This document shows, in pieces, positions 22,248 through 35,700 of a DNA stretch of 64,000 nt (the first letter of the stretch is position 1; each line of letters opens with the position of its first letter). A program made the translations under genes and the position numbers. The notes beneath the pieces are model-generated. The model worked only from the letters and a program-made list of their open reading frames with translations. It was not told the DNA's origin and ran no database searches. The DNA is from Gonium pectorale (Eukaryota; Chlorophyta; Chlorophyceae; Chlamydomonadales; Volvocaceae): assembly GCA_001584585.1 (NCBI GenBank), contig LSYV01000083.1:134047-198046 (forward strand). The letters run 5' to 3'.

Positions 22248-24446
22248 ATGGACAGCTTGAGAGAGAGCCTGACCCAACAAGGAGACGGACGGTGGGGTTT
22301 CAGCGCCTTGCTCAACTGGATCAGCGACAATTCCTTTGGCGGAGCGACGGTACGAGGGAGGGGCATATCTGCAGCTCCGTGGGCAAAGTCGGGGGATGCC
22401 CACCTCCCACGTGGGCTTTGCAACCACTCTTGTTGCGTCCAGCGACCTACCAGCTTATCGAGGGATATGGGGGAAACTTCGCCCGCTCCATGCTGTACAT
22501 CGGATGGTCGTTGAGCGGGCTTGCGCTCGGCTCCCGTTACGCTGACGCGTCCGGCAGGTTGAGCCGGCATGTAGCCTTCGTGGCTAGTCCTGCCCCGCCC
22601 CTCCTCGCTTACCCTCATGTGCGTAGCGCAACACCCTGTCCCCCTGCAGGCCCCGCGCGGCCTGGCTGGCGTTTACCGGTGGTTCCTGGAGCTGGTGCCG
22701 CACCCCATTCACCGCAACGGCGGGAAGCGGTAGGGTTCTGCTGGCAGACGCCAGGGTCGGGGCCGGAAGATGCCATATGTGGCACCCCCGCATAGCGATC
22801 TTGGAAGCTCCGTGGGTCATGCGAGGATGCATAACCGCGGCGGGAGCGGCCTCGGGCCTTGCGGGTGGTTGCTCCGGACGAAGGGCTGCCAAGGCCCCCG
22901 CCCCCGCCCCTCGCCCCTTCTTTGTTGGGCTTCGACAGGCCCGCCGGCAAGCGGGACGCTCCGCCGGAGCTGGTGGCGCGTGCTCAGGGGAGCTCTCTGC
23001 TGAGCCTCATGCTTATCACCCCGGAGACGCTCGCCGGGATGGCAGTGGAGCTGCCGAACGTGGGTGAAGCGATTTCAAACGGGGTGGGCTGCGCTTCTAG
23101 GGCCTTGGTTGTGACTCGTAATACACGGGCGCCTTGTACATGCTAGCACCTGCTTGGCGTACCTTCTCCCCCTGCCTAGACTCGCTGCCTTGTGCCAGAG
23201 CTGATTTTGAGTCCGTCCCGCTGGCCCATTGAGTACCTTCACCGCGAGGGACAAGCGTCGTACGTGCCGTACCATGCAGGTGCTGACTATGTCAGATGGG
23301 GAGGCCGTCGCCCGCCTGACGGGACTCAAGTGCCTCCTGCCGGCCTGCGACGTGAGCCACCTGGTCATCAGCGAGCCAAAGTGAGGCTGCCCTTCGGTGT
23401 GTTATGTGTGCACATAACAGCGTGCTGCTCTTCAGTGCGTGATGTATGCGTGACGGGCCGCGGGCAAGGGCTGCCAGGTCACGGGAGCCACCCCGTCCCG
23501 GTGGACCCGGTCCAGGAGCGACTGGGCGCAGCGGTGGCGCCGTGCAGAGTGCGTGTGTGTGCATGCGGTGGTGCGATCAGCCATCCGTTTGGTACGCATG
23601 CGCACGCCCTGCATGTCCAGTAGTGGTCAAGGTGCAGCCTGCAAGCTGTGGACACCGTGCGAGACATGTTGCAAGGAGCGGCCGTGCGGGAAGCACTAGA
23701 CACAACTATGCACCCCCTCGGCGTTCCGTTGCACTCCTGAAGCACGTGTGACCGCGTCCATGTCACGTACAAGCGGCAGTCATTGGATGCAGGCGTGCAG
23801 CCAGTACTGTTTGGCGGAGGGCTTCGCTTATTGTCCGCCGTGCTAATCACGCCTGATTTGTGACCACCGTACCTGAGCGACGGAGTGCGTTGCTGGACTT
23901 GCTGCTGCACCACAGGCTGTACTTGGGGGCAACAAGAAGTCAAGTAGAGGAGAGCCTGCGCAGCAGCCTGTCCCTCCTGGTGGAGCGGTTCTCCATCCCC
24001 CCCGACGTGGTACAGGACATGATCACCCATGACCCGGGTCTTCCATGGGTCGTGAACGAGAGAGGTGCGTGGTCTCTCGCTGCGGGGTTACATGCCGTAA
24101 CGGTACATGATTAGTGTCTCAAGGTATGGTTGGCCCCATGGTGATAAGCAGTTACAAGGTCTCCATCAGTTCACCACCATTACCAGATATCCACATACGC
24201 GTCTGCCCACGCCATATCGGCTCGGAGCAATGCAAAAACCTAGGCTCTCGATGTTGACAGTACCATGGCATGACATTAGTCACCGCCCCCCTACAACCTG
24301 ACAGTAACGCCATCGGGGCCCCTGCAGGCCTGCAGGAGCTCCGGCAGCTGTGGCCGTCGGACCTCGTTGACGCACAGGCCTTGCAAGACAGCGACCCTAG
24401 GGAGCTCGCCCTCGCGGTGCGCTTCTTGTCATCCATGCGGCGCTAA
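22248..24446 (+). CDS. mTERF-like helical-repeat protein
   Basis: Resolved exons: 22248-22349, 22650-22729, 22894-23083, 23280-23380, then one unresolved exon near 23480-23570, an exon that starts at about 23900 and ends at 24064, and 24328-24446 with the TAA stop. Phases agree across all resolved joins. After a Pro-rich stretch the protein carries repeats of mTERF style: a helix pair ending in VLTMSDGEAVARLTGLKCLL and PACDVSHLV, then VEESLRSSLSLLVERF with IPPDVVQDMI, and a C-terminal unit GLQELRQLWPSDLVDAQAL ending DPRELALAVRFL. mTERF proteins bind nucleic acid in organelles and affect organellar transcription or RNA processing; that role is inferred. The N-terminus does not look like a strong transit peptide, so a missing upstream exon or the ATG at 22113 is possible. 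It could also be another alpha-solenoid family. Confidence 0.5.
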
Positions 24447-24760
24447 TACGAACGAGACACGACCGACTTCCAGGCTCATAACGGGGCAAACTACCAGCGA
24501 CAATGCGCCTATTCGTGGCACCTGGTGAAGAAATGTACGGTACGAGAAAAACGTTCATTTCTGTACTACAGATGTTCGTACGTTGTGTATAATATCTGGC
24601 CGTGGTGGGCCTTGTACAGTAATGAATGGCCGCATAACCCGGTGGCGGTCCCAGTGGCCCGTTCGTTCGTAAGGGTGCGGCGTAAGGCGAACAGAAGCGT
24701 GGCCCCTGGCACAAGTTTCATGGCATGGGATGCGCGCTCGCAAGAGGAATGGCACCTGCT
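24447..24760. other. Convergent 3' region between mTERF-like and EF-hand genes
   Basis: Only 314 bp separate two converging stop codons. No clear TGTAA was seen inside on either strand; minus-strand copies lie farther left within the last introns of the mTERF-like gene (about 24086 and 24149), which would make the two transcripts overlap at their 3' ends. Otherwise nothing was recognised. Confidence 0.4.
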
Positions 24761-26203
24761 TTAGTCTGCATTCATAATGGCGAGCCACTGCTCTTCGCGT
24801 ATGAGGCCGTCCTTTCCGAACTCGTGGATCATGTCCTGTATGTGGGCAGCAGACGGGGCGAGGGCAGGATGAAAAGCGGATAGGCAGCCTCTTGGAAAGA
24901 TACCTCGCGCAGGGACAATGCACTAAAGCAAATGACGGATATATGGGTGATTGTATGAAGGCTCTCAGGATGCTTGCCGTTTGGGCACTCACTTTGTCCC
25001 CAGGGAAGAGGGCACGTATTTGTGGCGCAGCATCGACACCATGTACAGAGGGCATGGTGCGGTATCGCAGCTTTCAATTTCTACATGGAGGGTGCCATGG
25101 CATTTCCATTTTACGCGAGACACAGGCTCCCGGGAACTGGTGGGGGGCCGAGGCTGACCGGATGCACCACGGCTGCCTGCCGCCGTGCCCGGCAACCCAG
25201 TCGGCATAAATTGACTGCGTCCTTCACGGATTTTGAGACACCACGTCCGAACCCTACGCCGAACGCACCTTGAGCTCCTCGTCCGGAATGTCTAAGTTCA
25301 GGCTGCGCACGACACGCTTGAGTGTGACAAAGTCGATGGCGCCCTGGTCCATCACGTCAAACAGCTGGAAAGCACGCCGGTGCTCGTCCACAAGGCTTCT
25401 GGAAAGCAGCATCTCAGCGACGAGCTTCCGAAAGGTCTGCGCCATGAGGGGAAGATTGGGGACACCGTGCAGTTGTACGGCCTACACGTCGACGCATGCA
25501 GGCCTGGTCAGGCATGTGCATACACAAATCACCCAAGTCTCTTCACGAGGGGCTGTCCGTAAATAGCGTACATGGGAAGCAACACGAAACAAGGAACGAG
25601 ACTCACGCACCTCGCTACAGAAGCATTCTGAGGGAGACACGCTGGCATGGCCCAGTGCCAACGACAGCACTCGCAAGCCCCCAGCTCACTCTGGACACAA
25701 GCTCTTGCGCGCCCAACAGGCATAGGCCCCAATCTGCCCGCACCTGGAAGTCCAGGCGCTCCGCGTGCTCCTCCCCATGTTGTACGAGCAACTCTGCCAC
25801 GTCCGCCTTCTTGACGTCAAAGCCTAGCGCCCGCAGGGCTACCTGGTCACGTGGGTGCCGTCCAGCGTGTGAGATTGAGGCGTACCAGATGGTCACACGC
25901 TGACACGCCCCGTAGACCTTGCCTTCGCAACACGCCGACACACCCAAGCTGCCTTGCCTTCAGCTGCTTCCTCGAGACAGTTCCAGATCGATCAGCATCC
26001 AGGGTTTCGAACGCGAAGAGGATGCCCTCGCTCTCGTCCTTGCTCAACTCCCGTGGCGCTTTGGGACCCTTGGTGCCCGGCCTGCCGCTGCTGCTTGCAA
26101 ATGCCATTCCCGGCTGCTGCTGCATTCTCTTCACCCTCTTGGCAGCACGCTTGCGGCGGTTGTGCGGGGTACGCAGCACGAGGTCCGGGCTCAAGTCAGT
26201 CAA
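24761..26203 (-). CDS. Centrin-like EF-hand protein
   Basis: Four exons join in phase 0: 26203-25958, 25842-25744, 25436-25269, 24835-24761, giving 195 residues. After a basic N-terminus (NRRKRAAKRVKRMQQQ) come EF-hand units of centrin/caltractin type: the first loop at residues 69-80 (DADRSGTVSRKQ) followed by VALRALGFDVKKADV, then AFQLFDVMDQGAIDF with RVVRSLNLDIPDEEL, and a terminal unit DMIHEFGKDGLIREEQW. Centrins are calcium-binding proteins of basal bodies and contractile fibres. Here the first loop has Gln instead of Glu at position 12 and the later loops lack several ligand residues, so calcium binding is probably reduced or lost. The first intron has a GC donor (AAG|GCAAGG) and joins the conserved KQLK and VALRALGF exactly. 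It lies head to head with the coiled-coil gene. Confidence 0.83.
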
Positions 26204-26716
26204 CTAACCCGCTTATACAAATGCGTTGAAAGAAATCCTCCAGACAGCACTATATACTACATAGAAACACATGTACAGTGGCATCGCACTGAAGGCTTCA
26301 ATGCCGTTCTCCACGGTAAAGGGATGCGGGCTGCAGGTCGCCGCTGGTAGTCTAACACTCATTACAAATACACAGAAGACTATCACCATCTTGAGCAATG
26401 TTTCATAGAGGTTTTCGGGGCGCAAAGTCAACTCCTACATTGCTAGCTTCTGTCTGAGCTCTGGTAGCAGACCGCCCCATGAAGCCTTCTTCCGCTTGAC
26501 TACTGGCTTTTTGGTAAGACCCACGGTTCCGGTAGCCTTTCGGCACTTTTGTATTCCCATGTGGGTCTGGGCGCACACCTGAACAGCCGAAGCTCTTTGC
26601 TGCGTCAGGATGTATGTTGGTGCTGCACTGTGTGTGTAGTTCCATGTGGGGCACGCTTTACCAACACCCACTTGCCCTCCTAACCCGGGGCCCCCGCCCA
26701 CCCCCGCTTAGGCGCT
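26204..26716. promoter_or_regulatory. Divergent intergenic region, EF-hand / coiled-coil genes
   Basis: 513 bp between start codons at 26203 (-) and 26717 (+). It should hold both 5' UTRs and promoters. It is more AT-rich than its flanks around 26220-26400 (for example TATATACTACATAG at about 26251), but no element could be assigned to either gene. Confidence 0.4.
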
Positions 26717-29700
26717 ATGGAACACTCTAACACCACGTCCTTCTCCGCGCCGGAGTCTTCTGGCTCTAACGAATCAGCTGACCTCCTAGCTATGGATGTG
26801 GAGGCAGCACTGAAGGAGTTGGCGGCCCGGGACAGCGCTGGCCGGGCTGGCGCGGCCAACTGGGACGAAATGCACGGCATTGACGCTGACAGGCAGGCCA
26901 GACTAGCCGAGTGGGCTGAGGCGCCGGGAGCTGACGATGGGGAAGAAGGGCCTCATCCTGACGATCTTCATGAGCCTGAAGTGGACCTGGATCTGGAGCA
27001 TCCACCGCCTGCCGATTTATACTCGTCAGGGGAATCAAGCGACTCGGACGTGATTCATATCGACCTGACCCAGCGGCCGCCCCCCTTGCCAAGGGGTCCT
27101 GGCCTTCCACTGGAGCAAATCGTGGCAATGCTTCCAGGTACTTGGCAGTGCAGGGTTCATGTGAGACTTTAGGACCACAGTCACGGGGGAGATCTCTCGG
27201 ATAGGACTGTACGAAGCCCAAGGTGCAAAGTGAGACTGTAAACCCTTGCTGTGTCTTTGTTTGTGCGTTGTGCTGTGCCGTTCCACTTACTCGTTTTGCA
27301 TGTACTCGAAGTGTTAAGGCACTTACTACTTCTTTCCGTCATTCAGGTGACACGTACGCCGTCGCTGGCAGCGGCATACCCATGCGGAGGCAGTCATCAT
27401 CCCAGCCTGAGCCCAGGCAATGGTCCCCAACTGCGAGATCCGCGGGCGGCGCGGCACCCTCAGGTGCTGACGACAATGCCCCGCGGGGCCCCAGCGCGTC
27501 TGGCAGCGCAAGCCATAGCTCGCCCGGCGCACGGCAAGGCAGCACCGGGCAACCGGCAGGGAATTCGCCGCATGGGAGCAGCGGCGGCTCTCGGATGAGT
27601 GGCGGAGGCGGTGGCTCCGCCCGAGTCGGCCTCACGTTCATCCCAGGGCTGGGGCTCGTGCCCATCGTCTTGGACGCCGACGCCGACGAAGATGGCCTAG
27701 ATGACGAGGACCGAGAGCATCAGGCCGGCCGTGGCGACGTCATCATTGAGGAGGAGCACAGCGATGTCAGTAATGATGTTCCGCGTGAGGACTCGCTGAG
27801 CGATGAGGCACCGTACCAGCAGGCCGCGCGTGATGGCGGCAGCGACAGCGGCTCACCGCCTGCAGAGCCCACTAACGAAGGCGATTACGCGGATGTGCAC
27901 TCACCGTTCCCGCCCTTTATGGCGACCGCAGCTGAGAACCTCGCGGATGAGGCGTTGCGTGATATGCTGGCGGGCCTCGTTGGCTGGGACGCGCCCTTCG
28001 CCCCGGCCACCGGTGCTTCCGCTGCAGCAGCTGACGACGAGGATGCGGTCGCCGCAACCGACGGCGCAGCGCTGTACGGCATAGATGGCGTGGATGCCCG
28101 GCGCTCCGGCATGTCGGTGCCCCCCGGTGGGCTGAACATTAGCGAGGCACAGCTGCAGGACATCATCCAGCAGGCCGTGCACGGCATGGCGTTTGAGCAG
28201 CTGCTGTCCGACGAGGATATCGTAGAGGACGTGGATGACGAGGACGAGGAGGATCTGGTGGCCGAATACGAGCTGTACAGACAGCCGTGGCTCGCACATT
28301 TCGATGGGGAGACGGACGCGGAGCCGGTGGAGCCGGCGGAGCCCATAGTGGGGCTTGAGCCACCCCAGGAGCAGGAACAGCGCGGCGAGCCCTATGAGGA
28401 CAATGATGATGAACGCTATGTTCCAGAGTTGGAGGCTCACGAAGCGCTCGAGCCTGCTGATGAGCGCGAGGGCCTATATGAGCTGGAACCGGGGGCGGCG
28501 GAGCCTGATAACGCCCCGGGGGCGGCAGAGCCTGTTCACGAGCCGGCAGCGCCTGACTCTGACGCTGGCGGCAAGGCTTATGAGCTGGGGACGATGGGGG
28601 CCGGCGAGCTGGAAATGGACGGTGTGGGCCAGCAGGTGGAGCCCGCCGTCGACAGCGATAACATTGAGGATGCATCTCCGGAGGAGTACTTGTCCTCTTC
28701 GGAGGACGAGGAACCGGAGCCGGCCGGTGCTGCCGTCGGAGCTCCGGCGGTGCTGGCCGTGGGCGTGAGGGCAGCGGACACAGAAGCTTTCGCCACGGCC
28801 TCCCATCCCGCAATGCAGCTGAACCCGCTGTTTGAAGAGGCAGCCGACGAGCATCTCCCAACTGTCGGCGTGGTGGACGCCACTCGTGAGGCGCCCGAGG
28901 GCGTCGATGATGAGGAGTACCAGCTGGATGATAGCATGGACGACGCAGATGACAGTGCCGGCGGAGATGGTGGCGAGCCCGCGAGCATTCTAGGCATGTT
29001 GGGCTCTCTGCGGTACGGGACATCGGCAGCCGGCGGGGAGCCCGCAGGCGGCTCCGCATCAGCGGGGCTCAAGGCCTCCTCATCGGCTGCCCCGACGCCG
29101 GGCGAAGTCGGCAGCAACATAGCAGGTTTCACCAGCGGGACGTCGTTCCTCACATCCCTTTCGAGTGAACCGGACGATGGTTCGCGGATCAGGGTGCTGG
29201 GCCAGCCGCCTGGCGGCTCAGCCGCCAGCCTGCCCCTGCCGCGCTCCCGCTACTCCCTGCCGGAGCCGACCTGGCCGTCGCTGGACCCCGACCATGTCAG
29301 CGCAGAGCCGCCCGCAGCGCAGAGCGCGCCCCTGCCGCCCATGCGCGGCACCGACCTGGGTGGTCCTTCGGCGCAGGCCAAGCGCGCCACCACCCTGAGC
29401 CTCAGCTCTTCCCTGCCCAGTCCCTTCGCGGGTAGCGTCCTCGATCTGAACAACACGCCAAGCTTGGCTGGAGGCGGTGGCGCAATCGCCGGAACAGCCA
29501 CTGCCGGTGGCGGCGGTGTTGGGCTCGGATCCACAATCCGCATGAGCAGTCAGTCGCTCTCGGCCATCCGGCAAGCCGCCCTGCAGGCAGAGTCACAGCG
29601 CCAGGCGGAGTTTATGGCCGAGCGGCTGGGCGGTGGCGGCTTGGGCAGGCCAGGCAGGGCTGGCGTCGCTGGCGGGGCCAGCGGTCTCAGCGGCCTGCAT

Positions 29701-32700
29701 CCTTTCTCCGCCGGAGGCTCAGAGAACGACGAAGGTGGCCTGAACCGCACCTCTCGCCGCAGCAGTGGCAGCCCCTCCAGTACCGGCTATGCCAACGTAG
29801 GCCCAGAAGAGCAGAAGTCGGGCGGTGGGGTCTCGGATGAGGACATGGCAGACCTGGAGGACCTGCTGAGGGACCGGGCCATCATTCAGCCGCGCTACCC
29901 CACCGACGCCAAGCGCAATGTTCATGTACACGACGAGGACGACGGGCTTGATGACGGCGTGCCGAGCCGCACGGTGCATGTGCCAAAGTTCGGCCGCCGC
30001 AGCGGCGGTGGCGGCAGCAGCGGTGGCGGCAGCCGGGAGCCACAGTCGCATCATCGGCGCTCCACTGACGCTGTGGATCTGGAGGTTCTGTCAGCGCCAG
30101 GCGAGAGCGCTCCGCAACCTCCGGCACGGAGCCTGCTTGCAATGCGGAAGGTGAGGGGATATCGGCTGTTAAGTTGGACATGCTTCTTTAGGGAGTTGGG
30201 CTTTATGAGTATGCTACGGTTTGGCTGGGTTAGCATTGCCGTTAGCCGGCACGTGATGCGCCCGCAATTCTTTTACGTCATCTAATCTCTGCCTTACAAT
30301 TTATCGTGCCATTTGCATCCTTCCGCGCGCAGTCGGACGATGGGAACCTGCCCCTGCCCGTCGCCTCGAACAGCCCTCGTAGCATGAGCAGTGGCAGTAG
30401 CAGCGATAGCCTTCGGACCAGCAGCAGCGCCCAGAGCGTGGCTGACGAACGACTGGTGGACGAGCTTGAGGTAGGCTAGTGCTGCTGCTGAACGCTCCGC
30501 ATCTCTACATGTACCAACTGCAGATGCCAGCTCTACGGCCCTGTTGGTGGCCACAGTGCCTTACAACGGATTAGAAGCTTGTATGGTGCTATCTGTGCTC
30601 AATCGTTCTTCCTGTGAACTCTGCGACAACATGCTCATCCTGCAAGCCTGTTGCCCCGCTACTGCGCAGGCCCTCCGCGAGGAACTCGGCCAGAAGACAA
30701 CCCTGGTCGCCGGTCTGCGGGGCGAGCTCCGGAAGTACACGGAGCTGGCGGTGCGGCTGGAGCACCAACTCGGGGAGCTGCGCGGCCAAGGAGGCGCTGC
30801 CAATGCCAAGGGGCGCAGCCGCAGCCAGCTGGAGAACGGCGTGCAGACCAGTTTCAGCTCCCTCTTTCCCGGTGGCGATCACGATTCTGGGAGCCCCAGG
30901 GCTTCGTCTCCGTTGGGCCTGGCACCGCGGCCGGAGTCCCCTGGCGGGGGAATAGATTCGGTCGGGCCGGCGAACACCCCGCCGAGCACACCACCCTCGG
31001 CGCCATCAGGCTCGGCCCGGGACGGTGTCATGCACACGCCGCCGCCGCACCCGCAGGCGCAGGGCCTGGACAGCACGGCGCGGCTGCCGCTGTATCGGGA
31101 CGTCCTGGCGCAGGCACAGATGCAGATCGCGCGCTCGGGCGGCCCCGCACCGCCGGACCTTCGGGACGCGCAAGAGCTTCTTCAGGGCAAGGAGGTGCTG
31201 GACGCAGGCACGGAGAAGGTAACACGGGTCCTAGCGACTGCAAAAGACCCGGGACGGGTGCGGCTTGGATCATGCTGCCAACCCGGTAAAGCAACTGCAC
31301 ATCGAGTTTATGCCTGCGCCTCTCCGCTTGCTTAACGCTCTTGTGCCGAAGCCCACAACTGAAGAAAACCTTACAAGTCTGAGAGTTGATCTAAACCTCC
31401 TCCTTAGGTTTTGGGTCGGATGCCCTTCCAGCGTAGTACGCCTTATCAACATTTCCTACACCCTCTGACCTCGTGCAGGTGATGCTGATCAAGCTGCAGA
31501 AACTGGTCGCCTGGGGCTGTGAGGCCGCCTGGAAGGCCTCCTCCGCCCAGCAGCACGCGCGCTTCATGGAGCAGCAGGTTGCGCACGCGCGCGCTGCCTG
31601 GGAGGCCGAGCGGGCGGAGCTCAATCACGCGCTGGAGCTCGCGCGCTCTGCCTCACCGCCAGGCTCAGTGGCGGGCGGGTCCAGCTTCTCCGAGACGAGC
31701 GCCAGTGGGGGGGCGGGCGGCGAGCACCTCAGCGCGGACAGCGAGGGGCTGCGTCGGCAGCTGGAGGCGTCCCAGGAGGAGGCCGCCGCGGCACGCGCGC
31801 AAGTGTCGGACCTGGAGTCTGTGGTCGCTTCGCTAAGCGCAGACGTGCGCAAGCTCCGCGGCGAGCTCCGGCGCAGCAGGGATGGCTCCTCGGACTCGTC
31901 AGGGCACTCATCGGTTGCCGCCGGTGGCGGCAGTGGCGCTGCTGCCGCCTCCCACGCGGACAGCCTGGCCTGGGCCATGGAGCGCCAGATGCTGCTCAAG
32001 ACAATTACCTCGCTTCAGCAGGAGTTGGAGGAGAGCCAGGCCGCGGCTGAAGCCGTCGCCGCCGCCACTGCGGTGGCTTCACCGCATGCCAGCAGCGGGG
32101 CTGCCACTCGCGGGCTCGGGACCGAGGATGAGGACGTGAAGAAGGCCGCCCTCTATGACGCGATGCTGGAGCGCGTGGAGCAGCTGCGCGGCGAGCGCGA
32201 GGCTGCGCTCGGGGAGGCCGCGGCGTTGCGTAAGCAGCTGGAGGCAGCGCTGGCGGCGGCAGCAGAGGAGCGCGCGGACCTGCACGCGCGGCTTGACGCC
32301 GCGGGCGCGGCGCGGGACGCGGCACACGCGCGGCACCGCGCGGAGCTCGAGCAGCTGGAGTCCGAGCTGGCGGCTGCACGGAGGGCACTGCTGGAACGGG
32401 GCGCCGAAATGGCGTCTGATCTGGCGGAGCGGGAGGCTGCGCACGCTGCCTTGCTCACGAAGGTGTCGGAACTTGAGCGCACACTCGAGGCGCGCACCGC
32501 GGAGGCCAATGTGGTGGCCGAGAGCCATCGCGAGCTTGCCGCCCTGCTGGCGGAACAGCTCGCGGCGGGCGCCGTACAGGACGCCGAGCTGCGGGAGCTG
32601 CGCCAGCGGCTGGCGGACACGGAAGCCAGGCTGGCTGAGTCCGAGGTGCGTCGACAGGGCTCAGTATATAGCTGGGCGTCTAACTGCGCGAAGTCTTGCG

Positions 32701-35700
32701 CCTGCGCCTGCGGCGTACTTCGGTTTACCAGGAATTCCTGGTAGTGGCTGAGAAAGGCCCCTATATCTATGCTGCCATTGTCTTGAGCGCAGGTATCAGC
32801 CAAGGGGGACACGGAGGCTGAGCTGCATGAAGTCCGCATGCAGTTGGCTTCAGCACGCCAGGTGGCCCTCGACGCTGAGGTGGGTGTCAGCGGGTAGCCC
32901 TGGCGCACGCTCATGTATGCACTATCTGCTGGCGTCGCATTTGCACTGCTTTGCTCTTTGCCAGCGCATCTCTACGGCAGCTGCTCCCGACTCCACGTGG
33001 CATGCGCGGAGACAGCTTCTTGAATTCGCAGCATATTGACGGTTACGTGTTATTCAGGTTGCTTCAGGTGTTCAAAGCATGTGCGCCCTCCCGCCATCTT
33101 TCCATGCCCCGTACACGCTGTGGATGTTTTAGGCAGCTGTAGCTGCCACCCGCAAGATGCTCCAAGAGCAACAGGAGATTCAGCAACAGCACCAGCTGCA
33201 GAGGTCTATTGACGCGGAGGCGCGGGAGCTAGAGCTGCAGAGGTGCCTGGAGGACATTTCGGCCTCAAGCAAGGAAGCTCAGGAGGTACGGACGTCCGGT
33301 AGTTCACCGCAGGCAGTGGTCGCATGGCTATGCATGCAATCAGCGATCGGGATTTGATATGCGTTTGCGCGTCCCCTGCCTGCCCTGCGCTGCCTGGCAC
33401 GAGTCTGCTCCCAAGTACTGCATGGCTCCCCCGGTTTGGTAGGCCTTGGCGTCTGAGGTTGATGGGCTCCAGTACAAGCTTGAAGCGAAGACTAAGGAGC
33501 TACTGCAGGCGCAGTCACAACTGGCCGACGTACAGGCCGCCATCACCCCTCTGCAAGCGGAGGCTGCGGCGCTGCAGGCGCAGGTCTCCGAGTTGCAGGC
33601 GCTTTTGGCGGGCACGCAGAGCGACAAGGCAGGCGCCGAGGTCAGGGCCGCCGAGTCGAGGGCCGAGGCCACCGCGGCAGCTGCACGTGCCGCGGCGGCG
33701 AGCGCAGCTCTGGCGGCGGTGCAGGCGGAGCTGGAGGAGGCTCGTGAGCAGCTGCAAGCCTACAAGCGCCAGGCCGCGAGCCGCGAGGACGAGATCTTGC
33801 AGGCGCACGAGGACACAGCCACTATACGAGCTCGCTCCGAGGCGGCCTCGGCCGCGCTGGAGGCATCACGCGGTGAGGTGATGGAGCTGCGCTCCCACGC
33901 GGAGGTCCTGCGGGCTGAGGCGCGGGAGCTGCGCGCAGCGTTGTCTGCCGCTGAGGGCGCCAGGGACCGTCTGCAGGCCTCCTGCGAGCAGCTAGAGGGA
34001 GAGCTGGAGGCCCAGAGGTCACTGGCTGGTCTGCGCGGCGAGCGGATTGCCGAGCTAAATGCGGCGCTGTTGGAAATGGAGGAGCGCTACAACTGCGCCC
34101 AGGCAGCGGCGGACACGGCGGCGGAGGCGGCGGGCGCTGCGGTGGAGGCAGCGGCGGAGGCGAAGGCCGCCCTGGCCGAGGCGCAAGCGGCGCAGCAGGC
34201 AGCGCAGGAGGCGCTGCAGGAGCAGGTGGCAGAGCTGCAGCGCCAGCTGACGGAGGCGGCCGAGCAGCGTGAGGGCGTTGAGCGCCGGGAGGCCGACCTG
34301 AGGCGGCGCCTGGCAGACGCCATGGAGGAGCATGAACGCGCAGAGCAGCAGCTGACACACATGGAGGTGCAGCTGGAGGCAGCGAAATGCACGGCCGAAG
34401 AGCTGCGCGGCGAGGAGGCGGTGCGGCTGGAGAGCCTCGCGTTGCTCAAGGAGCGGCTCCAGGAGGCGCTGGCAGAGCGCGGGGAGCTGCGAGAGGCGGT
34501 GGCCGCACTGCGGCAGCAGCTAGATGCGGCCGCGCGCGCCGAGGCAGCCAGGTCGCTGACCCCGAAGCAGACATCTACGTCAGGACTGCTGTCGTCGAGC
34601 AGCTCCGGCGAGCTGCGTGGTTTGCGCGACGAGAAGGCGAGGCTGCAGGCCGACATGACGCGCCTCCAGGTTGAGCTCGGCCGCGTAAAGGCGGCCGCCG
34701 CTGACGCGGCTGAGGGCGCTGCTCAGCGGTCGGAGCAGCTACAGCAGGAGCTCGAGGGGCTTGGCCAGCAGAGCACGGCCACGGCCGCAACGGCCGCCGC
34801 GCTGGCGGAGGCGGAGTCACGGGTGGAGGCCCTGCAACAGCAGCTGCATGTGGCGCGTAGTGAGCTGCAGACGGTTGCGGTGGAGCTGTCGATGAAAGGA
34901 GAGCTGCTGGCGGCAAAGGACAGGTCTCTGGCGACCCTCCAGGTTGGTTTGCTGACTGGCCGGTTCATTAGTGCTCAACCTCCGTATCTTGCGGCGGCCT
35001 CGTTAGGCGGCCTAGTGTCCAGTGGAAGTGGCCAGTGCGGCAGGAATATGCATACTGAAGAGTTCTCAAGTAACTTGTCTCTGTTCTGGCATACTTGATT
35101 GGCGCTCGGCTGACCCGACATGTGGCCACAGGAGACGGTGGACGCGCTGAAGGTGGCGCTTCAAGCCACACAGCACGCCGGCACTGGGGCGATTACTCCG
35201 AGCGCTGCGGGTGCGATGGACGAGCGCGTCAATGATGCGGCGGAGCTGCACCTGCAACAGTACCGGGCTACGGTGGCTGCGCTGCAGTGTAAATTCGCGG
35301 ACAGCGAGCTTACCATCAGGCGCCTAGAGCAGCAGGTGCGGGAGGGGGCCCTTCGGTAGCCCCGAGCGTAGCTCAGAGCTGCGCTTTCCTTCCCGTTGTT
35401 CAGTGGCAGGCCTATTCGTTGTCGACATGATAAGCGCATGCAGGCCCACAATGAAGCTCGGGCATGTGCGCATGTCGTGACGCCCCCGCAGGTTACTTTG
35501 CTGGAGAAGCGGCTAGCCGCCAGCAGTGGCGGCGCGCGGGCCTCGGGCGAGGTGGCAGCCGATGGGCAGAGGCCGCGCCAGCTGCACGAACTGGACGGGC
35601 TGCTGGCGGACCTCCGGCTGCAGCTCACAGCCAAAGACCAGGAGGTGCGCCTCCATAGCGAATGTACGCATGTGCACACGCACCCGAGGGCAGTACAGAC

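Noticed and set aside
24972..25055. Extra exon in the EF-hand gene (frame with IRALFPGDK)
   Set aside because: Direct joining of 25269 to 24835 keeps phase 0 and gives the continuous centrin pattern EELKDMI; an extra exon would break it.
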